Shown here piece by piece: positions 53,593 to 62,627 of a DNA stretch of 64,000 nt. The notes beneath the pieces are model-generated. The model was not told the DNA's origin. It did no database searches and worked only from the letters and a program-made list of their open reading frames with translations. Position numbers and translations under genes: made by a program. Position 1 is the first letter of the stretch. Each line of letters begins with the position of its first letter. The stretch covers positions 29,114 through 93,113 of the forward strand of contig NZ_DASSMH010000014.1 in assembly GCF_035688975.1 (NCBI RefSeq), given 5' to 3'. The stretch is from CALMNV01 sp035688975. GTDB taxonomy: Bacteria > Actinomycetota > Actinomycetes > Actinomycetales > Dermatophilaceae.

Positions 53593-54759
53593 TCAGCGGC
53601 GGCGGGAGGGGCGGCCGTGGCGAGCGATGAGCGCACGGGCATCCGGACTGCTCGCGGCCGTCCCCGCCCAGACACGGCGACCCGCGCGGACGGACGGGAC
53701 CGCCGGCGACGAGACGGGGTCCACCGCACCGGCGCGCTCGATGGGGGACACGAGCGCGATCTTCGCGCCGCCCTCGGGGGCCCGCTCGGCCCGCACCCAC
53801 CCGCCGCGGCGCGCGGCGATGTCGAGGACCAGGCCGAGGCCGAGGCCGGTCTGTGACAGCTCGTCGCGCATCGCCGCCACGGACCGGGCGACGTCGCGGG
53901 CACCGTTGAGCGCCTCGACGAGGGCCGGGGAGAGCCCCGGACCCGAGTCGGCGACCCCCAGCGCCACCGTGGCCGTCGCCACGTCGCGGGTGCCGAAGAC
54001 CCGGATCGTGTCGCCGTGCGTCGTGTAGCGGATGGCGTTCTCGACCAGCGTGTCGAGGAAGGCGCGCAGCCGCTCCTCGACGCCAGTGGCCGTGCCGGCC
54101 CCGGGCTCGACGACCCAGACCCGGTCGGCCACACCGGACCACCGCTGGACGGTCTGGACGAGGAGGGAGTCGAGGTCGAGCAGCCGCGGCTCCGGGTCGC
54201 CGTGCACCGCGATGCTGCGCACGAGCCGCTCGCAGACGCGCGTGAGCCGGGCCAGCTCCTCATCGATGATCTCCAGCTCGGCGGCCTCCTCCTGGCCGTG
54301 GGGCTGGCTCCGCAGCACCTCCACGTAGCCGCGGGCGATCGTCAGCGGGGACCGCATCTCGTGCGACGTGCGCTGCGTCAGCAGATCACGGCCCCGGGCC
54401 TCCTCGCGCTCGCGGTCGGCGAGGACCGTGAGCGCGGCGAGGGCGCGCTGCCGCCGCTTCACGTGCCACACGAGCAGGAGCATCAGCAGGAGCATGAGCG
54501 GGATCTCGGCGGTCTCCTCCCAGGCCACGACCCCCGTGGCAGCCCGGGAGAGGAGCACGGCGCCGGTGGCCCCCGTGAACCCGGTCAGGCCGAGCACCGT
54601 CAGCAGGTCCCTCCACGGGGCGAGGCCGTAGAGCAGGGCGAAGGCGCCCCAGGCCAGGTGGTAGGGCACCGTCTCGGAGCCGGGCATGAGCCACATGAAC
54701 AGCGCCCCGGCGCCTGCCGCGGGAAGCCAGGCCAGGAAGGTCCTCGTGCCGGTGACCAT
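53593..54759 (-). CDS. Membrane histidine kinase with little extracytoplasmic sensor
   Basis: 388 residues. Four short hydrophobic segments within the first 100 residues leave no sizeable periplasmic domain, so the signal is probably sensed in the membrane. HisKA box SHEMRSPLTIARGYVEVL has His133; the ATPase domain shows DTLVENAIRYT (N box), GVADSGPGLS and GLGLGLVLDIAARRGG. The C-terminal 60 residues are an Ala/Ser/Arg-rich tail. Its ATG shares one base with the upstream regulator stop (TGATG). It is part of a regulator-kinase operon divergent from the secreted oxidase cluster. Confidence 0.9.
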   Translation of the reverse strand: MVTGTRTFLAWLPAAGAGALFMWLMPGSETVPYHLAWGAFALLYGLAPWRDLLTVLGLTGFTGATGAVLLSRAATGVVAWEETAEIPLMLLLMLLLVWHVKRRQRALAALTVLADREREEARGRDLLTQRTSHEMRSPLTIARGYVEVLRSQPHGQEEAAELEIIDEELARLTRVCERLVRSIAVHGDPEPRLLDLDSLLVQTVQRWSGVADRVWVVEPGAGTATGVEERLRAFLDTLVENAIRYTTHGDTIRVFGTRDVATATVALGVADSGPGLSPALVEALNGARDVARSVAAMRDELSQTGLGLGLVLDIAARRGGWVRAERAPEGGAKIALVSPIERAGAVDPVSSPAVPSVRAGRRVWAGTAASSPDARALIARHGRPSRRR

Positions 54760-55427
54760 CAGTCCTCGTAGAAGCAGTAGCCGACCCGGCGCACCGTCTC
54801 GAGGGGCAGGTCCGCGCCGAGCTTGCCGCGCAGTCGCCGCACACACACCTCGACGACGTTGCTGCCCGGGTCGAAGTCCAGGCCCCAGATGTCGTGCAGC
54901 AGCTCCTCGCGGCGGCACACCTCACCACGTCGCCGCATGAGGTGTGCGAGGAGGGAGAACTCGCGCTCGGTGAGCGTCACGTCGATCCCTCCGGCCCGTG
55001 CCCTCCGGCGGTCGAGGTCGAGGCGCACGCCTCCCGCGACGAGGAAGCGCTCCTCGGCGGCCGGCCGCTGGGCACCCAGGTGGCGACGGACCCGGGCGAG
55101 CAGCTCCACGAGGGAGAACGGCTTGGCGACGACGTCGACGGCGCCGCGCTCGAGGGCCTGCACCCGGGCGGCGACGTCCGTCACCCCGGAGATGACGATC
55201 ACCGGCGTCTGGTCCTGCCGTTCGCGCAGCGAGGCAAGGACTGACAGGCCGTTGGTGCCGGGCATGACGAGGTCGAGCAGCACGAGGTCGATGTCGGCGT
55301 CCTGCAGCCGGCCCAGCGCGGCCCGGCCGTCGGGCATCGAGACCACCTGGTGTCCCTGTGACGAGAGCGACCGCGAGAGCAGCGTACGGATCCGCTCCTC
55401 GTCGTCGACGATCATGACGGTGCTCAT
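54759..55427 (-). CDS. OmpR-family response regulator
   Basis: 222 residues. Receiver domain with Asp8-Asp9, phospho-acceptor Asp52 (LVLLDLVMPG) and Lys102 (VAKPFS); winged-helix DNA-binding domain with LTEREFSLLAHLMRRRGEVC and VVEVCVRRLRGKLG. First gene of the two-component operon. The 312-bp divergent region to the 1,818-residue secreted protein contains 11-bp-spaced direct repeats, a common binding pattern for this family. Confidence 0.93.
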   Translation of the reverse strand: MSTVMIVDDEERIRTLLSRSLSSQGHQVVSMPDGRAALGRLQDADIDLVLLDLVMPGTNGLSVLASLRERQDQTPVIVISGVTDVAARVQALERGAVDVVAKPFSLVELLARVRRHLGAQRPAAEERFLVAGGVRLDLDRRRARAGGIDVTLTEREFSLLAHLMRRRGEVCRREELLHDIWGLDFDPGSNVVEVCVRRLRGKLGADLPLETVRRVGYCFYED

Positions 55428-55547
55428 GGAAACCCCCTCCCCGAGATCCCGAGTATGTGGGCGTCGCCTCCGCGGCCGCCGGGAAATTGCGGAAGTGGGC
55501 GACCCGCGGCTGCCGGCTGGGTGGTTCCGCCCGGTTTCGTCCCCGAT

Positions 55548-55591
55548 AGATGACGGCCAGATGACGCAGGTCGTCCCGACGGATGACGCAC
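55548..55591. promoter_or_regulatory. Candidate OmpR-type operator: 11-bp spaced GATGACG repeats
   Basis: Units agatgacggcc (55548), agatgacgcag (55559) and ggatgacgcac (55581) share GATGACG and lie at exact multiples of 11 bases (11 and 22). They are in the divergent region between the OmpR-type regulator and the secreted oxidase cluster. Tandem direct repeats on one DNA face are typical for OmpR-family dimers. Binding is inferred. Confidence 0.5.
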
Positions 55592-55739
55592 CGGTGTCCG
55601 GCAGGGCTTCGGCGCCATGACGAGGTGGTGACCTCTGGCTGAGAGTCGGGTCACGTCGGCTCTTGGCGGCCACGAGGGTGCCACGGTCACGACAACGTCG
55701 CAGCCTCCACGGGCTGCGAGGACGACCCGGGGAGCCACC

Positions 55740-58700
55740 GTGAAGACCTGGATGACGCACCGCCTGTCCCGAAGGACCCTGCTCGCCGGCGTGGCGGCAG
55801 TGGTCACCGCCACCGTCGCCCTGCCGGCGGGAACGGCCGCGCAGGCGGTGCCGCTCGCCGCGAGGCGTCCGGCCGCCGTCGCCCCGGCGGCAGCGGCGGC
55901 TCCAGGCAGCATCACCCTCGCGGTCACCAGCGCCCGGAGCGTCAACACCGGCCCTGGTTTCGTCCACAAGGGCGACCCGGTCACGGCATACCGGTGGATG
56001 ATCAACGTCGACGACACGGGCGACCCCGGCACCGCGGCCACGCCGCTTCTCGACCGGTGCCTGCCGGGACGCGCGCCCGGGGGGAGCAGCGACCCGAACT
56101 ACGCCGACACGTGCCCCTGGCCGTCGGTGCGCACGACGTCGGGGCACGCCGCCATCGTCGCCCAGGGCACGCAGGCCGACCTGTCGTCGAGCACGGCGCT
56201 GGACAACCTCCCCCCCGGCAAGTACCTCGTGTCCGTCCTCGCCGACGGGTTCAAGATCGACGGGGCCCACTTCACCGTGAGCAGCGGCGTCACGACGGCG
56301 GTGGCCGTCATGATGCACCCGACGCCGCTGCCGCTCGCGACCATCCGCATCCAGGTCTTCAACGACAGCGCCCCCGTCGACGGGACGTACGAGATCCAGG
56401 CGGAACGAGGGCTGGCCGGGTTCACGGCCAACCTCAGCGACGTCTTCGGGGTCGTGAGCACCGACTACTACGGCAACGCCCTGTGCACGGCCTACGTGCA
56501 CCAGAACGCCGACGGCACGGGCCCGATCCGCTTCGACACGAACAACCGGCCGATCGTCGACACCGCCGCGACCACCGGCGTGTGCCGGAGCGACGCGTCC
56601 GGCCAGATCGTCATCCCCAACCTCGGGCCGAACCGCTACGGCGCGACCGTGAGCCCGCCTGCCGGGACGACGGGGTGGGTGCAGACCACGACCCTCGAGG
56701 GTGGGCACGACCACGACATCTGGGTCCAGGAGGGCGACACCGGCTACGACAGCGAGCTGACCAGGGGGGCCGAGAAGGTGCCAGCGGTCCAGTTCGGCTT
56801 CGTCGCCACGAAGGCGATCCCGGTCCCGGCCACCAACCCGCCCACGGGTGAGATCAAGGGCGTCGTCATCGCCGGCCTGCCCTACATCGGCGGGCAGAAC
56901 GGCCAGGTGGTGCCCGAGACCGGCTTCGCGGGGGCCAAGTCGGACGGTCCCATCCGCTCCCCGTGGGTGGCGCTGTCGGACCTCGGTGGCGGCGACGCGG
57001 CGATCTACGTCGGACGTGGAGCGACCAACGGGTCCTTCGACGTCAAGAACGTGCCCGACGGCACCTACCAGCTGACGCTGTGGGACGCCGACCAGGACTA
57101 CATCCTCTGGAGCTTCAACGTCGAGGTGAGCGGCGGAGGGGTCGTCGACGTCGGCAACAAGATGCTCGTCGGCTGGTTCACCCACGTCACCGGCACGGTC
57201 TTCGTCGACTCCAACGGCAACGGCAAGCGCGATGCCGGCGAGCTCCCGGTCCCGGGCTTCACCCTGTCCGTCCGCGAGCGCGACAACACCCTCATGGACC
57301 AGTACACCAACACCGCGACGACGAACTCCGCGGGCGTCTACGACATCCGCGAGACCTACCCACTCAGCAAGTGGGTCGTCCTCGAGGCGTTCAACACGCG
57401 CTACCGCACGACGGGGGTGACCTACCAGGCGGCGAACGAGCCCACCGAGACCACGCACCTCGGCGGCCTCGTCGATCTCAGCATCCTGCCGATCATCGGG
57501 CTGCGCGGCCGCGTCGACTGGGGGGTGCAGCCCTACGACCCCGGCACGAACGGCGGGATCGCGGCGACCGTGTCCTACGACACGACCCGCAACGAGCTCG
57601 ACCCGGCCATGGCCGCGAGCGAGAGCTACCAGCCGGGCATCCCCGACGTGCCCGTGCACCTCTACGTGGCGGCCCCGTGCACCGCGACGACCGCGGAGGC
57701 CAAGGCCAACGAGTGCCGCCTCAACCACGAGATCGTGCCGCTCACGGTGCCGAACCCGGCATACGACCCCACCGACCCGACCTCCCCCGCGACGATCACC
57801 AACCCGGACCCCCAGCGCGGCGCGCTCGTCAAGGGCCCGGAGGTCAACACGGCCTACACCTCGGAGCAGTGGGCCGCCCCCCGCGGGTGCACCGCCCGGG
57901 CCTACAACGGGGACCCGCTAACCAGTCAGCTCGCCCTGCCGGAGTTCGGCCCGGACGCCAACCGGCTGTGTGTCGAGGCACCGATGATGGGCTTCACCGC
58001 CGGGCCCTCCGACTCCACGCCGGGTGCCGCCGGGCAGAGCGTCAACGGCAACTACGGGTTCTCGACGTCGAAGATCAACCTGTGGCCGCCCACGGACGCC
58101 GCGCACAACCCCCAGGGCCTCGAGCTGTATGCCGCCCTGCCGGCCGGCTCCGAGCAGGACCTCCGCCCGCAGGACTACGTCGTCAGCGTCGAGATCCCAG
58201 CCAACCCCGTCGGCGGGAAGCCGATGTACGAGGTGACCCGTGAGGAGGACGTCAACGTCTTCGACGGCGACGGCTACCTGCCCCAGGAGAACTTCCCGCC
58301 GGCCACCCCGACCATCGCGAACGAGCCGCCCGACCCGCCGCTGCCGTCGCCGACGCCGGCCCAGCCGCCGTCGCAGCAGGCCGGGATCATCGCCCCCTGC
58401 GGCGGTGCCCTCCACCAGGTCCACGTGACCAACGCGGCCTTCCTCGCAGGAGGCGGCAGCCCCTTCGAGGGCCAGGACCGCCCGCTCTGCGACGCCAAGC
58501 TCGTCACCGTCCGGGACGGCCAGGCCGTCGCGCCGAACTTCAACCTCTTCACGCCCGTGCCGTTGCCCACCCACTTCTGGGGGCTCACCATCAACGACCT
58601 GGGGCTCACCCTCGACCCCAGGAGCGTCAACTTCGGTGAAGCGCAAGGCATCCCGCACGCACCGATGGGGATCTACGACTGGTCGGGACGCCTCGTCGAC

Positions 58701-61196
58701 ACCGTCCACACCGACTTCAACGGCTTCTACGAGGCCCTCGAGCCGTCAACGAGCACGTACAACTGCCCTGTCCCGGCAGGACCCTGCCCGAACATGTACC
58801 GCTTCGTCGGCAACGACCCCGGCCAGCCGGGCGCGCTCAACCCCGACTACAACCCGAGGTTCCGGACCATCGGCACGAGCTTCCAGGGCTGGCCCGGCCT
58901 CTACACGGTCACCGACACCGCCCCGACCCAGGCGGCGAGCACCGTGCTCGCCCCGGGCGCCACGGCCGCCAACCCGACGATGTGCGACCTCGGCCCGACG
59001 TATCCGCAGCTGCTCGCGGTGGACAAGCCCTACGTGCGGCCCGGCACGGCGGCCGCGCGCACCGTCAGGATCTCCGGCTTCGGGTTCGGCACGAGCGGCT
59101 CCCTCGAGATCTACGGCGCGACGGCGACCTCCGCGACGCCGGCCTGGCGGCCCGTGACCACCACGTCCTGGGCGGCCGGCCTCATCAGCTTCGCCATGCC
59201 GGCCAACGCCCTCGGGCCCCAGCAGCTGCGGATCACCAACGCCACCACGAAGCGGTCCAGCTTCAACGGGCTGACGGTCCACGCCCTGGCCGCCACGACC
59301 TCGAGCACGGCGGGGACGACCGCCGTCAACCCCGTGCTGGCCGAGGTCGGGCCCGGGAAGCGCTACGCGACCGTCCAGGCCGCCATCGAGGCAGCTGCTC
59401 CGACGTCCGCCCGCCCCTACTGGCTCGTCGTCGTCTACCCCAACCAGCCCACCGCGGCGAACCCGCGCGGTGAGTACAACGAGAACGTCATCGTCCACCA
59501 CCAGGTGAAGATCCAGGGGGTCGGCCCCGGAGGCTTCCGCCCCGGCGAGACCACCCCGGTCCCGGGAAGCATCCTCGACGGCGCGGGGTTCAACCCCGAC
59601 CTGCCCTCGGGCGCCGCCTGGGTCGCGCTGCTCGGCAGGCTTCGGCACTCCGGCCCGGCGGCCGTGCCGGACGCGGCGGTGGTGACGGTGCTCGACGACC
59701 CCGCGGCCGGGGCTGCCGTGCCCGCCGCCTACCCGCTCTCGATCGACGGGTTCACGATCACGGGAGGCTCCCAGGCGGACTTCCCGGCCAACGTCAACAC
59801 CCTCGGTGGAGCGGTGCAGACGCCCTACGGTGCCACCGGTGCGCTCGTCTCGCAGGGCGGGGGCGTCTACGTCCACGCGAACGTCAACGGACTCCGGCTG
59901 ACCGACAACGTCATCGTCGGCAACAGCGGCTCCTACGGCGGCGCCGTGCGGCTCGGCACGCCGTACCAGGGCAACACCCACAACTACGGTCTTGTCCTGT
60001 CCGACAACCAGATCCGGGACAACGGGGGGACGAACCTCGCCGGCGGGATCGGCCTGTTCACCGGCAGCGACGGCTACCGGATCCTCCACAACGCCATCTG
60101 CGGCAACTTCTCCGCCGAGTACGGCGGCGCCCTGACCGTCTACGGCTACCAGGCGCACTTCCCCAACGGCAGTGCCTCCAATGGCGGCACCATCGCCCGC
60201 AACACCATGTGGTTCAACTCCTCCTACGACGAGGGAGGCGCCGTCATGCTCGCCGGCGAGCTTCCCTCCAGCCCGACCGCGCTCAGCGAGGGCACGGGCA
60301 ACGCGACCATCGACGCCAACACCATCGTGGCCAACCTCGCCAGCGACGACGGTGGCGGGATCCGGCTGCTGATGGCGAGCGGCGTGCACATCGCCAAGAG
60401 CCGGCCCGAGACGATCTCCATCACGAACAACACGATCGCCAACAACGTGTCGGCGCACCAGGGCGGCGGCATCGCCCTCGACGACGCGGCCTTCGTCGAG
60501 GTCGTCAACAACACGATCGCCAAGAACCTCACGACGGCGACCGCGGTCACGAGCGACGGACAACCGGCCCCGGCTGGCCTGTCCACCGCTCCCAACAGTG
60601 ACGCCCTGCAGGCGCGGCTGAGCAACACCACCGTGTTCCCGGGGTCCGCCACCCTGGCGGCGACAACCTTCAGCAAGCCGACGCTGCTCAACGACGTCTT
60701 CTGGGACAACCGGGCGGGCTCGTTCAACGGCGGCTACGTCTACGGCATCGGCGTGATGGCAAACGGCGTGGACGGCGGCATCTACACCTGGGACATGGGC
60801 GTCGAGGCGGATGCCGGGACGCTGCACCCGGTGAGCTCCGTCATCCAGACGACGACCGGCACCGACGGAGGTGCGGACACGACCGTCACCGACGCCCCGG
60901 GCCTGCTCGACCCCTTCGACCTCACCGTCAACGTCCTCGCCTCGCGGACCTACCCGGCGTTCCGGCAGGCCGCGATCGTCACCGCGCTGCTGCCACCAGC
61001 GCTGCAGGGTGACTACCACCTGGCGGGCACCAGCTCGCCGGCATACGGCCGGGGCGCTGCGAGCACCCAGGTCGTCTGGGGAAGCCTCTTCACCCAGACC
61101 GTCAGCGCACCCCCCGTGGACATCGACGGGCAACCCCGGCCGTCCGCCACCCTGCCGCGTCGCTGGGACGCCGGCTCGGACCAGCTGACGCCATGA
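55740..61196 (+). CDS. 1,818-residue secreted multidomain protein with TIG and beta-helix domains
   Basis: Tat-type signal (HRLSRRTLLAGVAAVVTA). Then several carboxypeptidase-regulatory/SdrD-B-like beta domains; one (about residues 480-550) has the calcium-loop-like VFVDSNGNGKRDAGELPVPG. A Pro-rich linker (PPDPPLPSPTPAQPPSQQ) lies near residue 865. An IPT/TIG domain at about 1090-1180 (VRISGFGFGTSGSLEIYGA) precedes a right-handed parallel beta-helix (about 1200-1700) starting VGPGKRYATVQAAIEAA with many N-N-T-I turn repeats, and an end like choice-of-anchor-Q proteins (DIDGQPRPS). GTG start after GGGGAG. First gene of the cluster with two multicopper-oxidase-like proteins. Function unknown; cell-surface binding or scaffolding is my guess. 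Confidence 0.85.
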   Translation: MKTWMTHRLSRRTLLAGVAAVVTATVALPAGTAAQAVPLAARRPAAVAPAAAAAPGSITLAVTSARSVNTGPGFVHKGDPVTAYRWMINVDDTGDPGTAATPLLDRCLPGRAPGGSSDPNYADTCPWPSVRTTSGHAAIVAQGTQADLSSSTALDNLPPGKYLVSVLADGFKIDGAHFTVSSGVTTAVAVMMHPTPLPLATIRIQVFNDSAPVDGTYEIQAERGLAGFTANLSDVFGVVSTDYYGNALCTAYVHQNADGTGPIRFDTNNRPIVDTAATTGVCRSDASGQIVIPNLGPNRYGATVSPPAGTTGWVQTTTLEGGHDHDIWVQEGDTGYDSELTRGAEKVPAVQFGFVATKAIPVPATNPPTGEIKGVVIAGLPYIGGQNGQVVPETGFAGAKSDGPIRSPWVALSDLGGGDAAIYVGRGATNGSFDVKNVPDGTYQLTLWDADQDYILWSFNVEVSGGGVVDVGNKMLVGWFTHVTGTVFVDSNGNGKRDAGELPVPGFTLSVRERDNTLMDQYTNTATTNSAGVYDIRETYPLSKWVVLEAFNTRYRTTGVTYQAANEPTETTHLGGLVDLSILPIIGLRGRVDWGVQPYDPGTNGGIAATVSYDTTRNELDPAMAASESYQPGIPDVPVHLYVAAPCTATTAEAKANECRLNHEIVPLTVPNPAYDPTDPTSPATITNPDPQRGALVKGPEVNTAYTSEQWAAPRGCTARAYNGDPLTSQLALPEFGPDANRLCVEAPMMGFTAGPSDSTPGAAGQSVNGNYGFSTSKINLWPPTDAAHNPQGLELYAALPAGSEQDLRPQDYVVSVEIPANPVGGKPMYEVTREEDVNVFDGDGYLPQENFPPATPTIANEPPDPPLPSPTPAQPPSQQAGIIAPCGGALHQVHVTNAAFLAGGGSPFEGQDRPLCDAKLVTVRDGQAVAPNFNLFTPVPLPTHFWGLTINDLGLTLDPRSVNFGEAQGIPHAPMGIYDWSGRLVDTVHTDFNGFYEALEPSTSTYNCPVPAGPCPNMYRFVGNDPGQPGALNPDYNPRFRTIGTSFQGWPGLYTVTDTAPTQAASTVLAPGATAANPTMCDLGPTYPQLLAVDKPYVRPGTAAARTVRISGFGFGTSGSLEIYGATATSATPAWRPVTTTSWAAGLISFAMPANALGPQQLRITNATTKRSSFNGLTVHALAATTSSTAGTTAVNPVLAEVGPGKRYATVQAAIEAAAPTSARPYWLVVVYPNQPTAANPRGEYNENVIVHHQVKIQGVGPGGFRPGETTPVPGSILDGAGFNPDLPSGAAWVALLGRLRHSGPAAVPDAAVVTVLDDPAAGAAVPAAYPLSIDGFTITGGSQADFPANVNTLGGAVQTPYGATGALVSQGGGVYVHANVNGLRLTDNVIVGNSGSYGGAVRLGTPYQGNTHNYGLVLSDNQIRDNGGTNLAGGIGLFTGSDGYRILHNAICGNFSAEYGGALTVYGYQAHFPNGSASNGGTIARNTMWFNSSYDEGGAVMLAGELPSSPTALSEGTGNATIDANTIVANLASDDGGGIRLLMASGVHIAKSRPETISITNNTIANNVSAHQGGGIALDDAAFVEVVNNTIAKNLTTATAVTSDGQPAPAGLSTAPNSDALQARLSNTTVFPGSATLAATTFSKPTLLNDVFWDNRAGSFNGGYVYGIGVMANGVDGGIYTWDMGVEADAGTLHPVSSVIQTTTGTDGGADTTVTDAPGLLDPFDLTVNVLASRTYPAFRQAAIVTALLPPALQGDYHLAGTSSPAYGRGAASTQVVWGSLFTQTVSAPPVDIDGQPRPSATLPRRWDAGSDQLTP

Positions 61197-61314
61197 CCCT
61201 CCCGGGGCGCCACCGCCCCCCCGTCGGCCGCTCTGCGCCCGGCGCCCCGGGCGCCCCGGGAGTCCTCTTGAGAGAACCGCACCGGCCCTCGACCTCGAAC
61301 AGGCGGAGCACACC

Positions 61315-62607
61315 ATGAATGACAACACCACCTCCCGTCCGGTGAACCGCCGCTCGGTCCTTCTCGGCGGCGCAGGGGTCGTCACCGGGACGCTGCTCGG
61401 TGCGCGAATGCTGGCCGGTGGGCCGGCATGGGGGGCCCGCCCGGCTCAGGCGGCGCAGGCGGCGGTCGCTGCCGTCGCACCGGGAGGGCAGGCGCGCAGC
61501 GTGCACCTCGTGGGCACCGACGGCTGGGTGAGCATGCCCGCCGGGTCGCCGGCGGACCCGCCCTTCTTCCCGGACTCACTGGCACCGGCGCCCTTCGACA
61601 CCTACGTCTTCGGGTTCCGGGACGTCACGGGGATGAGCGCGTCGCAGGCGGCCGCGCAACGCGGCAAGGCGCAGATCAGCGCGCCGATGCTCGTCTTCGA
61701 CGAGGGCGACGAGGTGACGATCACGCTCACCAACCTCGGCCTGCTGCAGCGACCCGACCTCTTCGACGGGCACACCCTGCACTGGCACGGGTTCGTCAAC
61801 GCGATCCCCCTCTTCGACGGCGTGCCCGAGCTGTCGCTCGCCGTGCCGATCGGACGGGACCTGTCCTACTTCTACCGTCCGCACGACGCGGGGACCTACA
61901 TGTACCACTGCCACTTCGAGGACGTCGAGCACGTGCAGATGGGCATGACCGGGATGGTCTTCGTCCGGCCCCAGCAGAACCGCGCGCCGGTGGGCGGCGA
62001 CCCGGTCGGCACCAAGTACGCGTACAACGACGGCGACGGCAGCACCCGCTACGACCGGGAGTTCGCCTTCATGCTCACCGAGCTGTGGTCCGCCGCGCAC
62101 TACCGCGACGCCCACATCCAGGTCAGCGACTGGACCGACTACGACCCGAGCTTCTGGTTGCTCAACGGGCGCGGCTACCCGGACACCGTCACCCCGAACG
62201 GCGACCCGCTGTCTGCCGCGGCGGGGCGCCTTCAGTACCAACCGATCTCGTCCCTCGTCACGTGCAACGTCGGCGAGACGGTGCTCCTGCGGATGTCCAA
62301 CCTCGGATACCAGCGCCACGCGATGACCCTCGACAACCTCGACATGACGGTGATCGCCAAGGACGCCGCCCTGCTCAAGGGTCGCGACGCCACCTTGAAC
62401 TACCTCGTCAGCAACACCGTCGACATCGGCCCCGGGGAGAGCCGCGACGTGCTGGTGCGGGCCGAGCGCACCGGGGAGTACCTGCTCTACGACCGGACCA
62501 ACGCCTATCTCGGCAACGGCGGCGGATCGGGCTACGGCGGCATGATGACCGTCATCCGCGTCGGTCCCCCCGGTACGTACGGCCCCCAGACCCTGCCGAA
62601 CACGTGA
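61315..62607 (+). CDS. Two-domain multicopper oxidase with T1 copper site
   Basis: 430 residues with a twin-arginine signal (RPVNRRSVLLGGAGVV). Cupredoxin domain 1 carries HTLHWHG (153-159) and YMYHCHFEDVEHVQMGM, giving His198, Cys199, His200, His206 and Met211 for type 1 and type 2/3 copper. Domain 2 (LGYQRHAMTLDNLDMTVIAK) lacks a visible HxH pair. Probable secreted oxidase of metal ions or phenolics. It lies between the giant beta-helix protein (118 bases upstream) and a second, cysteine-less cupredoxin protein (20 bases downstream). Confidence 0.88.
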   Translation: MNDNTTSRPVNRRSVLLGGAGVVTGTLLGARMLAGGPAWGARPAQAAQAAVAAVAPGGQARSVHLVGTDGWVSMPAGSPADPPFFPDSLAPAPFDTYVFGFRDVTGMSASQAAAQRGKAQISAPMLVFDEGDEVTITLTNLGLLQRPDLFDGHTLHWHGFVNAIPLFDGVPELSLAVPIGRDLSYFYRPHDAGTYMYHCHFEDVEHVQMGMTGMVFVRPQQNRAPVGGDPVGTKYAYNDGDGSTRYDREFAFMLTELWSAAHYRDAHIQVSDWTDYDPSFWLLNGRGYPDTVTPNGDPLSAAAGRLQYQPISSLVTCNVGETVLLRMSNLGYQRHAMTLDNLDMTVIAKDAALLKGRDATLNYLVSNTVDIGPGESRDVLVRAERTGEYLLYDRTNAYLGNGGGSGYGGMMTVIRVGPPGTYGPQTLPNT

Positions 62608-62627
62608 ACCGCCGACGGAGGACGACG

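Noticed and set aside
53593..55427. Two-component system regulating the sugar importer at 50.4-53.6 kb
   Set aside because: The kinase gene merely converges with the importer; the shared promoter region is with the secreted oxidase cluster.
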